Positions 18,241-28,330 of a stretch of DNA of 64,000 nt are shown in pieces (the first letter of the stretch is position 1; every line of letters starts with the position of its first letter). Position numbers and translations under genes: made by a program. The notes below the pieces were generated by a model. It was given only the letters and a program-made list of their open reading frames with translations. It was not told the DNA's origin and searched no databases. Source of the DNA: G963662905 sp965230045 (GTDB lineage Bacteria; Bacteroidota; Bacteroidia; Bacteroidales; WRLA01); contig OZ245940.1 in the NCBI GenBank assembly GCA_965230045.1, positions 4,836,001 to 4,900,000 of the forward strand, in the 5' to 3' direction.

Positions 18241-20181
18241 TTACTGCCCGATCTGCCGTTCTATTTCTCCAAGCTTTTCCAAAAGTGCTTCTGCTCGTTC
18301 AATATCGTAAGCCTGCGCAGAGGCTTTCAACTGATCTCCAAAATTATTCAAATATTTGATATTAAAAAAGTTTCCGGCCTCGGAAATTTTATTTGCCAGA
18401 TCAATCATGTTTTCGGTGATATATATTTTTTGGCAGCGATCATAAAGAGGGACAATCTCATTTTTAAAATAATTTAGGAACGCCCTTTTCTGTCCAGCTT
18501 TGATGTCAAATGAAATTTCAATATCCAAAGCGGCACCTTTTTGGTTTGTTTTGGCACGTAAAAGCTTTAAGCAGGTATTCATAAGCCGTTCTTTTCCAAC
18601 TGGTTTACGAAGGAAATCATCAAAATACTGGGCTGAGGACGGATCCAGCTCATCGGCACCACTAAGGGCAATAATGATCATATCTTCAAAACGGATATCA
18701 TTACGGATACGGCGTGCCAGCTCATAACCACTCATGCTGCGCAGCTTTAAATCCATAAATATTATGTCCGGGCTAAATTCTTCCAGTTTATGCATCAACA
18801 AGCGTTCATCATCAAGGTGGTTCAATGCAAATTTAGTATCTTTAAAATAGGCTTTGATCAATTTTGCCGAGGAATAATCATCTTCTACCAAAACAATCCT
18901 GCATTCTTCGTTGAGAAGGCTTGTTCCTGAATTCACATCAGGATTTATTTCTGGCAGCTCATCTAAAGAAGGAATATTATTCAAAAGAACCGTAAAAGTG
19001 CTTCCTTTTCCGTATTCAGATACAAGTATAATTGAACCTCCAAGAAGTTGTGCCAACTGTTGTGAAACTGCCAGTCCCAAGCCAGTGCCTTTTTTATTGC
19101 GCAACTTTGGCGTTGCCGGATTTTGGAATGCATCGAAAATATGCTCTTTCCTTTTTTCATCAACACCCATTCCGGTATCTTGTACAAAAAAAGCGATATC
19201 CACATGGTTTTCTGCACGTTTATCTATACGCACGCCCAAACATACGGAGCCTTCTTCTGTAAATTTAATGGCATTACTGACGAGGTTCACCAGTATTTGT
19301 TTCAAGCGGAAGGAGTCCAAAATAATCTGTGGGGGAAAATCATCCGGACATTTAAATTCCAGCTCCAATCCCTTTTTATCGGCTTCAGCACGAAACGCAT
19401 CAATTATGTTGTTCAAAAAGAATTTCAGATGGATTTTATCTTCACGAACATCTATGCGGCCTGTTTCTATACGTGCCAGATCAAGTATATCGTTTATAAG
19501 GTATAGCAAGTCTTCGCCACTGTCTGCAATAGTTTCTGCATAAGATTTATGATCTGTTGATTTCAAATCTTTTCTCAGCAGGTCACTAAATCCGATTATT
19601 GAATTCAGGGGTGTACGGATTTCATGGCTGATATTTGCAAGGAATTCTGATTTTGCCCTGTTTGCTGCTTCAGCACCATCTTTCGCCTGGCGTAATTCCT
19701 GCATGGTTTTATCCAAACGGCGCGTATCTTTAATATTGATTAGCAGCATATCCGGGCTGATACGTGTAAACCGCATCAAACATCGGAAAGCGCTGCCATT
19801 GGGACGTGTAATCAGGCTTTCTTGTTGATTGGCAGAGCTTTCAAATCCTTCAGGATCAATTATTTGAGCAACTACATCTGGCTCAAAAAGCTTATTTATA
19901 TCATGGTTTTGATAAGTATCCCTATCAAAGCCGGCCAATTCAATAAAAACACTATTGCAAAAACTGATTTTCCTGTTCAATACCACAGCAATTCCGTCGA
20001 AAGTAGCTTCGGCCAGAAACCGCATCCCCCCATCAATTACAGTTCTATCGTTATGATTTATTTTTTCGTCCAGCAAACGAAGCAGATAGGCACGTTCTTT
20101 TTTCTCGAGATTTCCCCCGAATCGCAGAACATCGGCGATCTGCTTTGTATCAATCCTTGCTAATTTGCGCCATAAACCCAT
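18241..20181 (-). CDS. Hybrid sensor histidine kinase (PAS-HisKA-HATPase-REC-degenerate HPt)
   Basis: The 646-residue protein lacks membrane segments. It has a PAS domain at about 50-160, HisKA with [18 protein letters not shown], HATPase with [16 protein letters not shown] and GTGLGL, a receiver domain ([10 protein letters not shown]; aspartate in [13 protein letters not shown]) and a C-terminal helical tail of about 100 residues. The tail has the shape of an HPt domain but I see no H-x-x-K-G motif. The frame is open to 20289, but a TATATTTG -7 element sits at 20213-20220. That puts the transcript start near 20207, so I place the start at ATG 20181 ([10 protein letters not shown]) rather than 20211 or 20289. 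It precedes the REC-kinase gene. Confidence 0.85.
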   Translation of the reverse strand: MGLWRKLARIDTKQIADVLRFGGNLEKKERAYLLRLLDEKINHNDRTVIDGGMRFLAEATFDGIAVVLNRKISFCNSVFIELAGFDRDTYQNHDINKLFEPDVVAQIIDPEGFESSANQQESLITRPNGSAFRCLMRFTRISPDMLLINIKDTRRLDKTMQELRQAKDGAEAANRAKSEFLANISHEIRTPLNSIIGFSDLLRKDLKSTDHKSYAETIADSGEDLLYLINDILDLARIETGRIDVREDKIHLKFFLNNIIDAFRAEADKKGLELEFKCPDDFPPQIILDSFRLKQILVNLVSNAIKFTEEGSVCLGVRIDKRAENHVDIAFFVQDTGMGVDEKRKEHIFDAFQNPATPKLRNKKGTGLGLAVSQQLAQLLGGSIILVSEYGKGSTFTVLLNNIPSLDELPEINPDVNSGTSLLNEECRIVLVEDDYSSAKLIKAYFKDTKFALNHLDDERLLMHKLEEFSPDIIFMDLKLRSMSGYELARRIRNDIRFEDMIIIALSGADELDPSSAQYFDDFLRKPVGKERLMNTCLKLLRAKTNQKGAALDIEISFDIKAGQKRAFLNYFKNEIVPLYDRCQKIYITENMIDLANKISEAGNFFNIKYLNNFGDQLKASAQAYDIERAEALLEKLGEIERQIGQ

Positions 20182-20212
20182 AAAAATGCTTTGTTTTTTG
20201 ACTGATTGCATG

Positions 20213-20220
20213 CAAATATA
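20213..20220 (-). promoter_or_regulatory. -7 promoter element (TATATTTG) of the sensor kinase operon
   Basis: The minus strand reads TATATTTG immediately upstream of the in-frame ATG at 20211. It fits TAnnTTTG exactly and argues that translation starts further down, at 20181. Confidence 0.55.
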
Positions 20221-20311
20221 GAGTAATAAAAATAAAACACTCCGGCAAATGCCATTCTCATTTAAACTTTTTCGTTCTTTGCTTGTCATATCCCCATCAA
20301 ATACAACTTAC

Positions 20312-22813
20312 ATGAAAAGAAACCTGCTACTATGCTTTTTTATTTTCTCCTTTTTCAGCATTTCCACACTATGGGCACAAGAAAAGGGAACAGGCGGCAA
20401 ACGGAACATGCCACCAGATAAGATGCCAAAAATAGGTGCAATTTCTGGTAAAATTATGGACATCCAAAACAGTGAACCTGTTGAATATGCTACCATTGCA
20501 TTAATTCGCAAGAGAAGCGGCGAACTTACTGCCGGCACAATTTCCAAATCTAACGGATCGTTCCAGCTAAGCGAACTTCCTCCGGGCATGTATCAACTTA
20601 AAGTTGAATTTATGGGTTTTGAAAGCTGGGTAAAAGATTCGATCAGGATTACACCACAGAAACGGGAGTACTTTTTCAATGATATTAAACTTAAACCTGC
20701 TGCCAGCAACATCTCAGGTGTTGAAATTACCGCCGAAAAACAATTATTCGTTAATAAAATTGACCGCCGTGTAATTAATGTGGAGCAAAGTATCGTTTCT
20801 GCAGGCGGCAGCGCCCTGGATGTCCTCAAAACGGCTCCATCCATTGATGTAGATTTAGAAGGAAATATCAGCCTCCGCGGCAGCGAAAACATCAAAGTAC
20901 TGATTGACGGCAAACCCAGTGGCATCGCAGCAGACAATGCTGGCGAAATCATGGAACAGCTCCCATCAGGCTCGATCGAAAATATTGAACTCATCACCAA
21001 TCCGTCTGCCCGTTTTGACCCTGAAGGCATGGCAGGCATTATTAATGTGGTGCTCAAAAAAAATAAAATCCGTGGCATCAGCGGAAGCGTTATGGGCGGC
21101 GTGGGGCCTAACGATCAATACAACGGCTCGTTCAACATCAGCAAACGAAACGAACATTTCAACCTTTATACCTCAGCAAGTTTCCGCCAAATGAATTTCG
21201 ATATGGAAGGCATAAACCTGCGCAAAACCTGGTATAACGACAGTATTCGCTATTATGACCAGGAATCGGAAGCTGAACGCAATATGAAGTTTGCGATGTT
21301 TACACTGGGTGGCGATTACTATATTTCGCCTACATCCACGCTTTCCCTTTCGGGACGGATGAACCTGCGAAAAAGGGCGATGAGCGAAAGCACACTTTAC
21401 AAACAATATGAAACCGAAAAAAAACTCTTTGACACAGCATACCGTGGCATCTCAGAAAACAGCCGCGATGGATGGAATTACAGCCTTGACCTGAACTACG
21501 AAAAGACTTTCTCGAGCCGTGATCATTACCTAAAAGCCGGGGCTAATTTCAGCCAGGGCGACAACACACGCGATGGCTCCTGGACGGAAGAAAGCCTGGA
21601 CGATCAATTCAATACCCTTGCAATGGGCGACCAAAGCAAAAACACAACCGGCTCAAAAGATTACGACTGGGAGTTCAGCCTCGATTATTCATTGCCATTT
21701 AGTGAAAACAACCGTTTGGAACTCGGTGCGCGCAGCAATATCCGCAATATGGACGATGATTATACTGTGGAAAACCTGGAAAATTCAAGCTGGATTTACG
21801 ACAGCACACAAAGCAACCATTTCATTTATAAAGAACAGGTTCATGCGCTTTACAGCCAATATGCGCACAGTTTGGGCTCCTTTTCTTTTCAGGCAGGTTT
21901 GCGTGCCGAGCAAGTTTATACCGATTCGGAATTAAAAACCACCGGCGAAAAATATGAGGATGATTACATCAGCCTGTATCCCAGCGCATTCATCCTGCAA
22001 AAGATTGGGAAAACCAATGAAGTAAAACTGAACTACAGCCGCAGGGTACATCGCCCGAGGGGCAGGCAGCTGAATCCATTTGGCAATTCTACCGACCCTA
22101 TGAACATCCGCCGCGGAAACCCCTTACTGAAACCCGAATACGTAAACTCGTACGAATTCAGCTGGCAGAAATTCCTTGGCAGATCAGGTTCTTTTACAGC
22201 AACGGTTTATCACAGATATACAACCGATGTCATTCAGCGTTTCACCAATGTGGACAGTAGCGGAAGAAGTGTGACGACATACGAAAACTTAGACACGCAA
22301 TCGGATTGGGGTGGCGAATTAAGCCTTTCTCTTAAGATTACACCATGGTGGCAATTTATGGGCGGTTTCAATATTTTCTATACCGATCTGGCAGGCACCA
22401 ATGAAAGTGAAGAGCTCAGCAATAACGGGACTAACTGGAATATAAAAGGCACTAACAGCTTTAAACTGCCATGGGACCTCAGCCTCCAGCTTTCTTCACG
22501 CTATTATGCTCCAAGGATCATTGCCCAAGGCGAGGCTTCAGCAAATTTCAGCATGGATTTTGGCCTGAGAAAAAACCTGCTCGACAATAAAGCAACAATC
22601 TCGTTTAATGTTCGGGATGTATTCCAAACACGCAAATGGGAAGCCACAACCAGCGGCGAATACTTTAGTTCAGATTTTACGCGGCAACCCACTACACGCT
22701 TTGCAAGCCTTTCGTTTACCTGGCGTTTTGGCAGCATGAAAAACGGAAAAGACCGCAAACAAATGATGCGCCAGGATAATAGTAGTGGCGATATGGATGA
22801 TATGGATATCTAA
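20312..22813 (+). CDS. TonB-dependent receptor family protein (outer-membrane beta-barrel 3 type)
   Basis: The frame is open from 20249, but a proper signal peptide begins at ATG 20312 (MKRNLLLCFFIFSFF... LWAQ), giving 833 residues. After a basic linker comes a carboxypeptidase-like domain (~45-125, SGKIMDIQNSEPVEYATIAL). A plug follows (~150-250, ISLRGSENIKVLIDGKPSG and NPSARFDPEGMAGIINVVL), then the OMP_b-brl_3 type barrel. The C terminus is an unusual charged tail rich in Asp, Met and Lys (MKNGKDRKQMMRQDNSSGD) rather than a terminal aromatic strand. The substrate is unknown. The gene is divergent from the sensor kinase, with 130 nt between the two starts. It stands alone and is followed by 151 nt without recognisable content. 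Confidence 0.87.
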   Translation: MKRNLLLCFFIFSFFSISTLWAQEKGTGGKRNMPPDKMPKIGAISGKIMDIQNSEPVEYATIALIRKRSGELTAGTISKSNGSFQLSELPPGMYQLKVEFMGFESWVKDSIRITPQKREYFFNDIKLKPAASNISGVEITAEKQLFVNKIDRRVINVEQSIVSAGGSALDVLKTAPSIDVDLEGNISLRGSENIKVLIDGKPSGIAADNAGEIMEQLPSGSIENIELITNPSARFDPEGMAGIINVVLKKNKIRGISGSVMGGVGPNDQYNGSFNISKRNEHFNLYTSASFRQMNFDMEGINLRKTWYNDSIRYYDQESEAERNMKFAMFTLGGDYYISPTSTLSLSGRMNLRKRAMSESTLYKQYETEKKLFDTAYRGISENSRDGWNYSLDLNYEKTFSSRDHYLKAGANFSQGDNTRDGSWTEESLDDQFNTLAMGDQSKNTTGSKDYDWEFSLDYSLPFSENNRLELGARSNIRNMDDDYTVENLENSSWIYDSTQSNHFIYKEQVHALYSQYAHSLGSFSFQAGLRAEQVYTDSELKTTGEKYEDDYISLYPSAFILQKIGKTNEVKLNYSRRVHRPRGRQLNPFGNSTDPMNIRRGNPLLKPEYVNSYEFSWQKFLGRSGSFTATVYHRYTTDVIQRFTNVDSSGRSVTTYENLDTQSDWGGELSLSLKITPWWQFMGGFNIFYTDLAGTNESEELSNNGTNWNIKGTNSFKLPWDLSLQLSSRYYAPRIIAQGEASANFSMDFGLRKNLLDNKATISFNVRDVFQTRKWEATTSGEYFSSDFTRQPTTRFASLSFTWRFGSMKNGKDRKQMMRQDNSSGDMDDMDI

Positions 22814-22964
22814 AACTCAGGATTGTTATAATGGTTCTGACCAAAATTGTGTGAAAAAATTTAAAATATTAGATCCTTGGAAGTAGTATCTGATTTAAAT
22901 TTCATTATGTAGCGCTTAAAACCCTGGTATAACTTTCCCAAAGCATCAAACTATGGTGCTTTAC

Positions 22965-23684
22965 TTACACCTGCTGCTGGCCCGCGTACTTTTCAGTTAA
23001 TTCTATTAGTTCGTTAATCAATTTATGAACTTTAGTGCAAGGATTATGATTTGAATAACTTCTATCAAAATAGAGCTTATCAAGCTTTTCTGCATTCTTG
23101 ATTGCATTCTTTTGATTCCCAAATTTGCTTAAAACAGCATACATCTCCTTTGAGTTTTTCTGGTATTTAAAATTAGTTCGATTTGCTGCTTTATTAACCT
23201 CTTTTTCAATTAGTTTTTGATATTGATCTCGCGAAATACCGGTGTTGTAGTAATTAAAATGCAATAAATACCATAGTTCAAAAGCTTCATTAGTCCAGGC
23301 ACAATTAATTTTCGGTCTCGAGTTTTCTCCTTTGTTTATTGCGTTATTAAAGTTTTTTGCAGGAAAGCTGTCCTTGTCAAAAACTGCCCAGACCTTATCA
23401 ATTTTTCGCAAGTACTTTTCCTCATACTTATTTCTTAAACTTTTTGCCTCTTCCACTATTGATAAGGTGTTTTTGCCCGTGCCATCAATGTCAATATTAG
23501 TCAATTCCAAAACACCTTTTGGCAATGAAGATTTTAGTGATTCAAAGTAATTTGGTTCGGTTTTTTCTCCTTCACAAACAATAAGATAAAACTTCCGTTT
23601 TGATTTAAACTCAGTTTTACGTTTCTTTTCTTCTCTAGCTCGTCTTTTAAGAACGGCATTGTCAATCTTAATAATGTTAGCCAT
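22965..23684 (-). CDS. rloB: RloB-like protein (AbiL-type defence effector candidate)
   Basis: The 239-residue protein begins with a very basic stretch ([20 protein letters not shown]). It then carries the RloB core: [19 protein letters not shown], followed by [12 protein letters not shown] and [14 protein letters not shown]. The Glu in CEGEKTE with the later DxD in VFDKDSF recalls a TOPRIM-type metal site; that reading is mine. RloB proteins occur with RloA ATPases and correspond to the second gene of AbiL-type abortive infection. The gene overlaps the ATPase gene by 8 nt (ATGGCTAA), so translation is coupled. The region is AT-richer than its neighbours, consistent with transfer. Confidence 0.85.
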   Translation of the reverse strand: MANIIKIDNAVLKRRAREEKKRKTEFKSKRKFYLIVCEGEKTEPNYFESLKSSLPKGVLELTNIDIDGTGKNTLSIVEEAKSLRNKYEEKYLRKIDKVWAVFDKDSFPAKNFNNAINKGENSRPKINCAWTNEAFELWYLLHFNYYNTGISRDQYQKLIEKEVNKAANRTNFKYQKNSKEMYAVLSKFGNQKNAIKNAEKLDKLYFDRSYSNHNPCTKVHKLINELIELTEKYAGQQQV

Positions 23685-24963
23685 TGCTTAAAAGTTCTTC
23701 GAAGTTACCAATAAACGGAATTGCTCCATATCGTCCATTAATGTAATCTTTTTCAAAAGACCTGTCTTTTCTGATTTTCGTACTTGAACCTTCTTCTTTA
23801 TATTCAATCAATGAATACAAATCACTTGCCTCATATCTGTCTTTTTCCAGAAAATAAATCTGGTCTCTTCTAAACCTGCCATATGATAATAAATTAGTAT
23901 CATGAGTTGCAAAGATTAATTGTGCATTATTTGAATTATACTCAGGAGTATTAAATAAATTAGCAATTGCAGCAGTCATTAAGGGGTGAAGCTTTGCATC
24001 AAGTTCATCAATAACCAATACCCCACCACCAATTAGAGTATCAAAAATTGGTCCTGAAATATCAAAAATTTTGTTTGTTCCCGATGATTCTTGTTCGCGC
24101 AAATCAAAATCTTTTAATCCTACTTTTTTACCATTCTCATCATATTTGTTATGAACTGTATTAATCCTGGCTATCGTTTTTCCTTGCAAATCATTGATTA
24201 TATCATCAAGAAGTTCTGCAGGCAAGTCATTGGGTAAAAAGCTTTCTTGAAATTTCTCTTTTCGGAATTTTAGTTGTTCAAATCCTAAATCCAGATCCTT
24301 GAAGAATTCCAAAAGCCGCTCTTTTGATCTCTTGTTGTCTAATAATGAAAAAGTAAGCCCTCTGTAATTATCATGACTCAATCCGGAAATTGTTCCCAGA
24401 TCATTAAACCAACCAATAATTTTTGCAGCGATTTCGCCATTAAATTGGTCAACAACGGAAAGGAACAGAGCATTTTCCCGGGTTTTAGATTCAAGGCCAT
24501 GACCTTCTTTAAAATCATCTGTTACTCCAATTCCATTTTCTTCCCGAATAAATAGAGGAATTTCAATATCTCCTTCTAATCGAAACAACCATTCTCCATG
24601 AATTGAACTATTATCTATTTCAAAACCATATCGATATCTCGTTTCACCAATTAGGAATACCAATTCAAAAAAAGTCGGTTTGTTTTCAGTACTTGTACTC
24701 AGTAAAAAAGGAATTATTTCAAATTTAGATGCCGATGTTTTTTCAACAGATGTCAATACAATTCTTTTCATCGTTGACATTGCTTTGATAAAATTCGACT
24801 TTCCACTTGAGTTAGCCCCATAAAGAACTGCACTTTTCAAGAGTTTAAATTTTCCTGCTTTGAAAGTAGAGCCTTTATATTCCGTGATATTTGTAGCTTC
24901 TAAGGACAACGTCTTCTTTTCCTTAAAAGACAAAAAATTTCCAACTGTAAATTCAATAATCAT
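23677..24963 (-). CDS. rloA: RloA-like AAA ATPase (AbiL-type defence)
   Basis: The 428-residue SMC/ABC-like ATPase has [20 protein letters not shown] at the start and Walker A GANSSGKS (49-56). Near residue 330 it has Walker [14 protein letters not shown], preceded by the signature-like [10 protein letters not shown], and then the ATHDTNLL switch. The C-terminal segment [20 protein letters not shown] to NGRYGAIPF is typical of the RloA group. It is expected to sense a phage-related signal and license its partner RloB. It is paralogous to the ATPase at 41863-43194, which has a different partner. The start codon is preceded by a -7 element and two inverted repeats. Confidence 0.88.
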   Translation of the reverse strand: MIIEFTVGNFLSFKEKKTLSLEATNITEYKGSTFKAGKFKLLKSAVLYGANSSGKSNFIKAMSTMKRIVLTSVEKTSASKFEIIPFLLSTSTENKPTFFELVFLIGETRYRYGFEIDNSSIHGEWLFRLEGDIEIPLFIREENGIGVTDDFKEGHGLESKTRENALFLSVVDQFNGEIAAKIIGWFNDLGTISGLSHDNYRGLTFSLLDNKRSKERLLEFFKDLDLGFEQLKFRKEKFQESFLPNDLPAELLDDIINDLQGKTIARINTVHNKYDENGKKVGLKDFDLREQESSGTNKIFDISGPIFDTLIGGGVLVIDELDAKLHPLMTAAIANLFNTPEYNSNNAQLIFATHDTNLLSYGRFRRDQIYFLEKDRYEASDLYSLIEYKEEGSSTKIRKDRSFEKDYINGRYGAIPFIGNFEELLSNG

Positions 24964-24978
24964 TATTCCTTGATGTTT

Positions 24979-24995
24979 ATGAGAAAATTTCTCAT
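24979..24995 (-). promoter_or_regulatory. Operator-like inverted repeat near the RloAB transcription start
   Basis: ATGAGAAAATTTCTCAT is a perfect dyad of two 8-nt arms around one central base. It lies 15 nt upstream of the rloA start codon and just downstream of the -7 element (25002-25009), about where transcription should start. Bound protein here would block initiation. Confidence 0.6.
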
Positions 24996-25001
24996 TTACT
25001 G

Positions 25002-25009
25002 CAAAGATA
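25002..25009 (-). promoter_or_regulatory. -7 element (TATCTTTG) of the RloAB operon
   Basis: The minus strand reads TATCTTTG, an exact TAnnTTTG match, 38 nt upstream of the rloA ATG and between two dyads. Confidence 0.65.
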
Positions 25010-25017
25010 GGAATTTA

Positions 25018-25034
25018 ATGAGAGATTTTCTCAA
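25018..25034 (-). promoter_or_regulatory. Second, imperfect dyad upstream of the RloAB -7 element
   Basis: ATGAGAGATTTTCTCAA is a copy of the downstream dyad with two mismatched arm positions. Its centre is 39 bp from that of the first site, about 3.7 helical turns, and it covers the -33 region. Two like sites flanking a -7 element suggest cooperative repression. Confidence 0.5.
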
Positions 25035-25086
25035 AAATCTAGATTATTGTGTAGAAACTATCAATCTCAGGAATGCTGCCCCACTT

Positions 25087-26094
25087 TTATAATGCAAAAT
25101 ACTCAAAAACCGGCCAGCCTTTCTGTCCCTGTGGGCCGTTAAAACCAACAAAACGCAAACTGTAATAGTAGCCCAAACCGTCTTTTATCAGGTAAACTTT
25201 ATCACTGTAAACCGTATATGTTCCGGCTTCCAGATCGTAATATTTCCAATCATAACCAATGATATCAGGCTTTTTGCTTAGGGCTGTTTCACGGGCGGTT
25301 GCAAGGTTCATCTCTTCAAAAATCCAGTCCTCTTGATGCTGCCCTTCCAAAAAAAGCGGGTTAATCAATGTTCCGGTAACAAGGTATGGTGTTGGCACGC
25401 CCTCATTGGTATAGAGCATGGTGCTGTATTGTCCGAAATATAAATCCCATGCTCCTTTCGGAGGTTCACATTCAGCAATTTGCCCCGTTTCCAGAGAAAA
25501 GCCCGTATAATTCCGACTGGTATCGAGCCCGATTTCCGTAAAAAAGGATTCTTCTTGAAAATTCAGGCCGTAACGCATGCCCACATTTATGCTATCGATC
25601 CAATTGAACTGAAGTTTCCATACCGGCAAATCCTGTCCGCCGGCATCCACGCCCGGATGAAGCAGAAAGACCTCATTGCTGCTCTTGAATTCATTATCCT
25701 CATAAAGAAACCAACCCTGAAAAACGAGGCTGTCCGGATTTCCACTGGATGCATCAAACCCTTGTGGATAATCATCGGGATTAAAATCCTGTTCAAATTC
25801 GGTGGATGATGTTGCCGAAACTTTCATAAAACGGGAACTGTTGGGACGAATGTGAAAATTGGTTTCCGACCCACCAAACGATAATTCCCAGGAATAGCGG
25901 TTGATATCCAGCACAATAATATTGTCCGATAGCTTAAAAAAAACCTGTTGCTCGTATCCCTGCCCCAGAGGAATAGTTTGCTCCTGCACATCTCCACGCG
26001 GATGAGGCGCAACAGCTTCATCGTCTTTAAAGCAGGATGACAGCATAAAGACAAAAGAAGACAATATAAAAAACAGAATCAATTCCCTTTTCAT
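25087..26094 (-). CDS. HmuY-like lipoprotein
   Basis: The 335-residue protein has a lipoprotein signal peptide with lipobox MLSSC (Cys21). Two copies of a HmuY-like pattern are visible: QVFFKLSDN... WELSFGG, and later GFSLETGQ... AWDLYFGQY. HmuY proteins capture heme, or take it from host hemoproteins, and pass it to the HmuR receptor. Its start overlaps the stop of the TonB receptor gene by 4 nt (ATGA), so it is translated with that receptor. The protein should be anchored at the outer membrane. Heme binding itself is inferred from family and context; the ligating residues are not fixed across the family. Confidence 0.75.
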   Translation of the reverse strand: MKRELILFFILSSFVFMLSSCFKDDEAVAPHPRGDVQEQTIPLGQGYEQQVFFKLSDNIIVLDINRYSWELSFGGSETNFHIRPNSSRFMKVSATSSTEFEQDFNPDDYPQGFDASSGNPDSLVFQGWFLYEDNEFKSSNEVFLLHPGVDAGGQDLPVWKLQFNWIDSINVGMRYGLNFQEESFFTEIGLDTSRNYTGFSLETGQIAECEPPKGAWDLYFGQYSTMLYTNEGVPTPYLVTGTLINPLFLEGQHQEDWIFEEMNLATARETALSKKPDIIGYDWKYYDLEAGTYTVYSDKVYLIKDGLGYYYSLRFVGFNGPQGQKGWPVFEYFAL

Positions 26095-28313
26095 TGCTTA
26101 TAAACTTTAAAAGTCAAACGTGCAAAATAGCTCCTTCCCCAGCCCACAGGATTTGCAGAAGAAGCGGACGAATGGACACCGCCGCCGGCTGCTCCTTTTA
26201 CCACAACATCCTGCACATCAAAGAGATTCTTGACACCACAGCTCAATTGCACACGTTTTTCCCAAAACGGCAGGTTCAGGCTGATGTCCATCATTTGATA
26301 ATCATCCAGCTCAGTGCGTTCCACTTCATTGTCATCATTCAAAATGTATTGCGGCAGCTTTCCGTTGTATTTATAAAAAACCGCAAGCATAAGCTTATCT
26401 TTCAATATATTATAATCCAGAGACGCACTGATTTCCGGTGAAACCAGATAATCAATATCCGCAGCATTTTGTGTTTTGGAATTGCTTTTTTGCGCGGTAA
26501 TTCCGCCACCGATATTTGCACTCAAATCAGTAAAAGGCTGCAAATTCAATTTCAGGTTTGTTCCGAGGCTCTTAAATTCATCAAGATTGATATAGGTATA
26601 AACTTCATTATCCAATTGCCCCAAATGAATTAAATCGTCCACATCATTATAGAAAAAATTTAATGATGCGCGTTTCAAAAGCCGCTGTTTGTCTGTATGA
26701 TACTCCAGTCCGCCCTGAATATTCACAGAATTCTCCGCTTTGAGGCCCGGATTTCCGATGATATTGTGGTTCACATCAACAAAATTCAAATAAAGCTCTT
26801 TCAAGCCCGGGGCACGAAAACCGCGGGCGTAACTCAAACGCAATCGCAGCGGATCAATGATGTTCCAGGCCGTATTGAACGAATAAACCAGCGGGGCATC
26901 GTATTGCGAATTATAGGCAATCCTCAGCCCGGGCTGTATCTCAAAATAAGGACAGGGCCTGTAATTGAGGTTCAGGAAAAGCGCATAATCGCCTATATTC
27001 TGGTCATTGTTGAGAATCCGCTTGCCATTACCTTCTTCATAAGAAAAATCCAGCCCAAGCTGGTAGTTGAGTTTTTGTGCGGTATCGCCACGGTTATACA
27101 AAAACCGGAAGGTATAATCGGTAAACTTTGTGGTATCACGATCGTATTCGCCGCTGAGCGGAATTTCCGTTAAATCAACCAAATCCTTGTACCAACTTTC
27201 TTTCCTGCGCTCGTAAAAAGAAACTGCCGTGAGCATTTTCAGGGAGCGGATATCACTGATTTTATATTTGATGTCGGCTGATGAACGAAGCCTGTTTGTA
27301 AAATAGTAGGAATCAAAAGCTTCTTCCTCATAGGGCGGAACAGGTTTTCCTTTGTCGCGCAGCTCTTCATTAAAGGCTGAAAGCGACAAATTCAGATTGA
27401 TTTTGCCGTGGTGATAGGCATAATGAGCATCTCCGAGAACCTGGCGTTTCGGTTTCCACTGTTGATCGCGCACATCGCCCAGGGGATCCCAGCCCCCGAA
27501 AAAATTCCGTCCTGCCGTCAATCTGAAATGGCTGTTTCCGTTACGCAAAGCCGCCCAGGCATTGGCATTGTAAACGCCAACCGATTCGTAATACGCCTGC
27601 GCTCCGGCTTCGAGCTTGTGCAAAGCGTTTCGGCGCGTTATAATATTTACTGCTCCGGCAAGTGCATTGCTGCCATAAATCACCGACATTGGCCCCTGAA
27701 CCACTTCCACCTGTTCGGCCTGAGCAAGGTTCAACTGACCCAAATCAATATTTCCATCCATACGCCCGTTTACCGGCACACCATCAACCAAAATCTTAAC
27801 ATGCTCACCACCAAGACCCTGAATACTGAGTTTACTGCCCAAACTGGCATCCTGTTCAATACGGATGTTGGTTTCGGTTTTTAAGAGTTCGCCCAGATCA
27901 TTGGCTGCTTTTTTTTGAATCAGATCACGCTTGATCAAATCCACTTTATAGATGGATTTATCGCGTGGACGCTCTAAAATCTGCGCACTAACCGAAACCT
28001 GATCCATATTAATGGCTACCGGTTTCAGTAGAATTTTACGGATATCACCGGCATTAATGGTATCCTGAAAACTTTCAAAAGAAATATGAGAAATGGAAAG
28101 CAATATCAAATCAGAGAAAGGGTGCTCAAAAACACCATCTTCAGAGGTTATGGTCTGCAAGGTTTTTTGATTGCTTTCAAGCGGATCAATTCGCACATTG
28201 GCATAAGGAATGGGATTGCCGGAAACTGCATCAAGCACAAACACTTTGTTTTGCGCAATAGAAGCAAATCCCGGCAAAAAAACCATCAGAAATATCAGGA
28301 ACCTGATTATCAT
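26091..28313 (-). CDS. hmuR: HmuR-like TonB-dependent heme receptor
   Basis: The 740-residue outer-membrane receptor has a signal peptide and a short carboxypeptidase-like domain (~22-105). The plug contains VEVVQGPMSVIYGSNALAGA, and a barrel follows. The heme-receptor boxes are present in the barrel: FRAPGLKELY and, after a short loop containing a histidine (DVNHN), NPGLKAENS. In known heme receptors the FRAP and NPxL boxes bracket the conserved heme-ligating histidine, so this is a strong match. It lies 17 nt after the T9SS HmuY-like gene and overlaps the HmuY-like lipoprotein gene, making a three-gene heme operon. Iron control is likely, but I found no convincing Fur box. Confidence 0.85.
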   Translation of the reverse strand: MIIRFLIFLMVFLPGFASIAQNKVFVLDAVSGNPIPYANVRIDPLESNQKTLQTITSEDGVFEHPFSDLILLSISHISFESFQDTINAGDIRKILLKPVAINMDQVSVSAQILERPRDKSIYKVDLIKRDLIQKKAANDLGELLKTETNIRIEQDASLGSKLSIQGLGGEHVKILVDGVPVNGRMDGNIDLGQLNLAQAEQVEVVQGPMSVIYGSNALAGAVNIITRRNALHKLEAGAQAYYESVGVYNANAWAALRNGNSHFRLTAGRNFFGGWDPLGDVRDQQWKPKRQVLGDAHYAYHHGKINLNLSLSAFNEELRDKGKPVPPYEEEAFDSYYFTNRLRSSADIKYKISDIRSLKMLTAVSFYERRKESWYKDLVDLTEIPLSGEYDRDTTKFTDYTFRFLYNRGDTAQKLNYQLGLDFSYEEGNGKRILNNDQNIGDYALFLNLNYRPCPYFEIQPGLRIAYNSQYDAPLVYSFNTAWNIIDPLRLRLSYARGFRAPGLKELYLNFVDVNHNIIGNPGLKAENSVNIQGGLEYHTDKQRLLKRASLNFFYNDVDDLIHLGQLDNEVYTYINLDEFKSLGTNLKLNLQPFTDLSANIGGGITAQKSNSKTQNAADIDYLVSPEISASLDYNILKDKLMLAVFYKYNGKLPQYILNDDNEVERTELDDYQMMDISLNLPFWEKRVQLSCGVKNLFDVQDVVVKGAAGGGVHSSASSANPVGWGRSYFARLTFKVYKQ

Positions 28314-28330
28314 TCTTCCCCCTTAGATTG

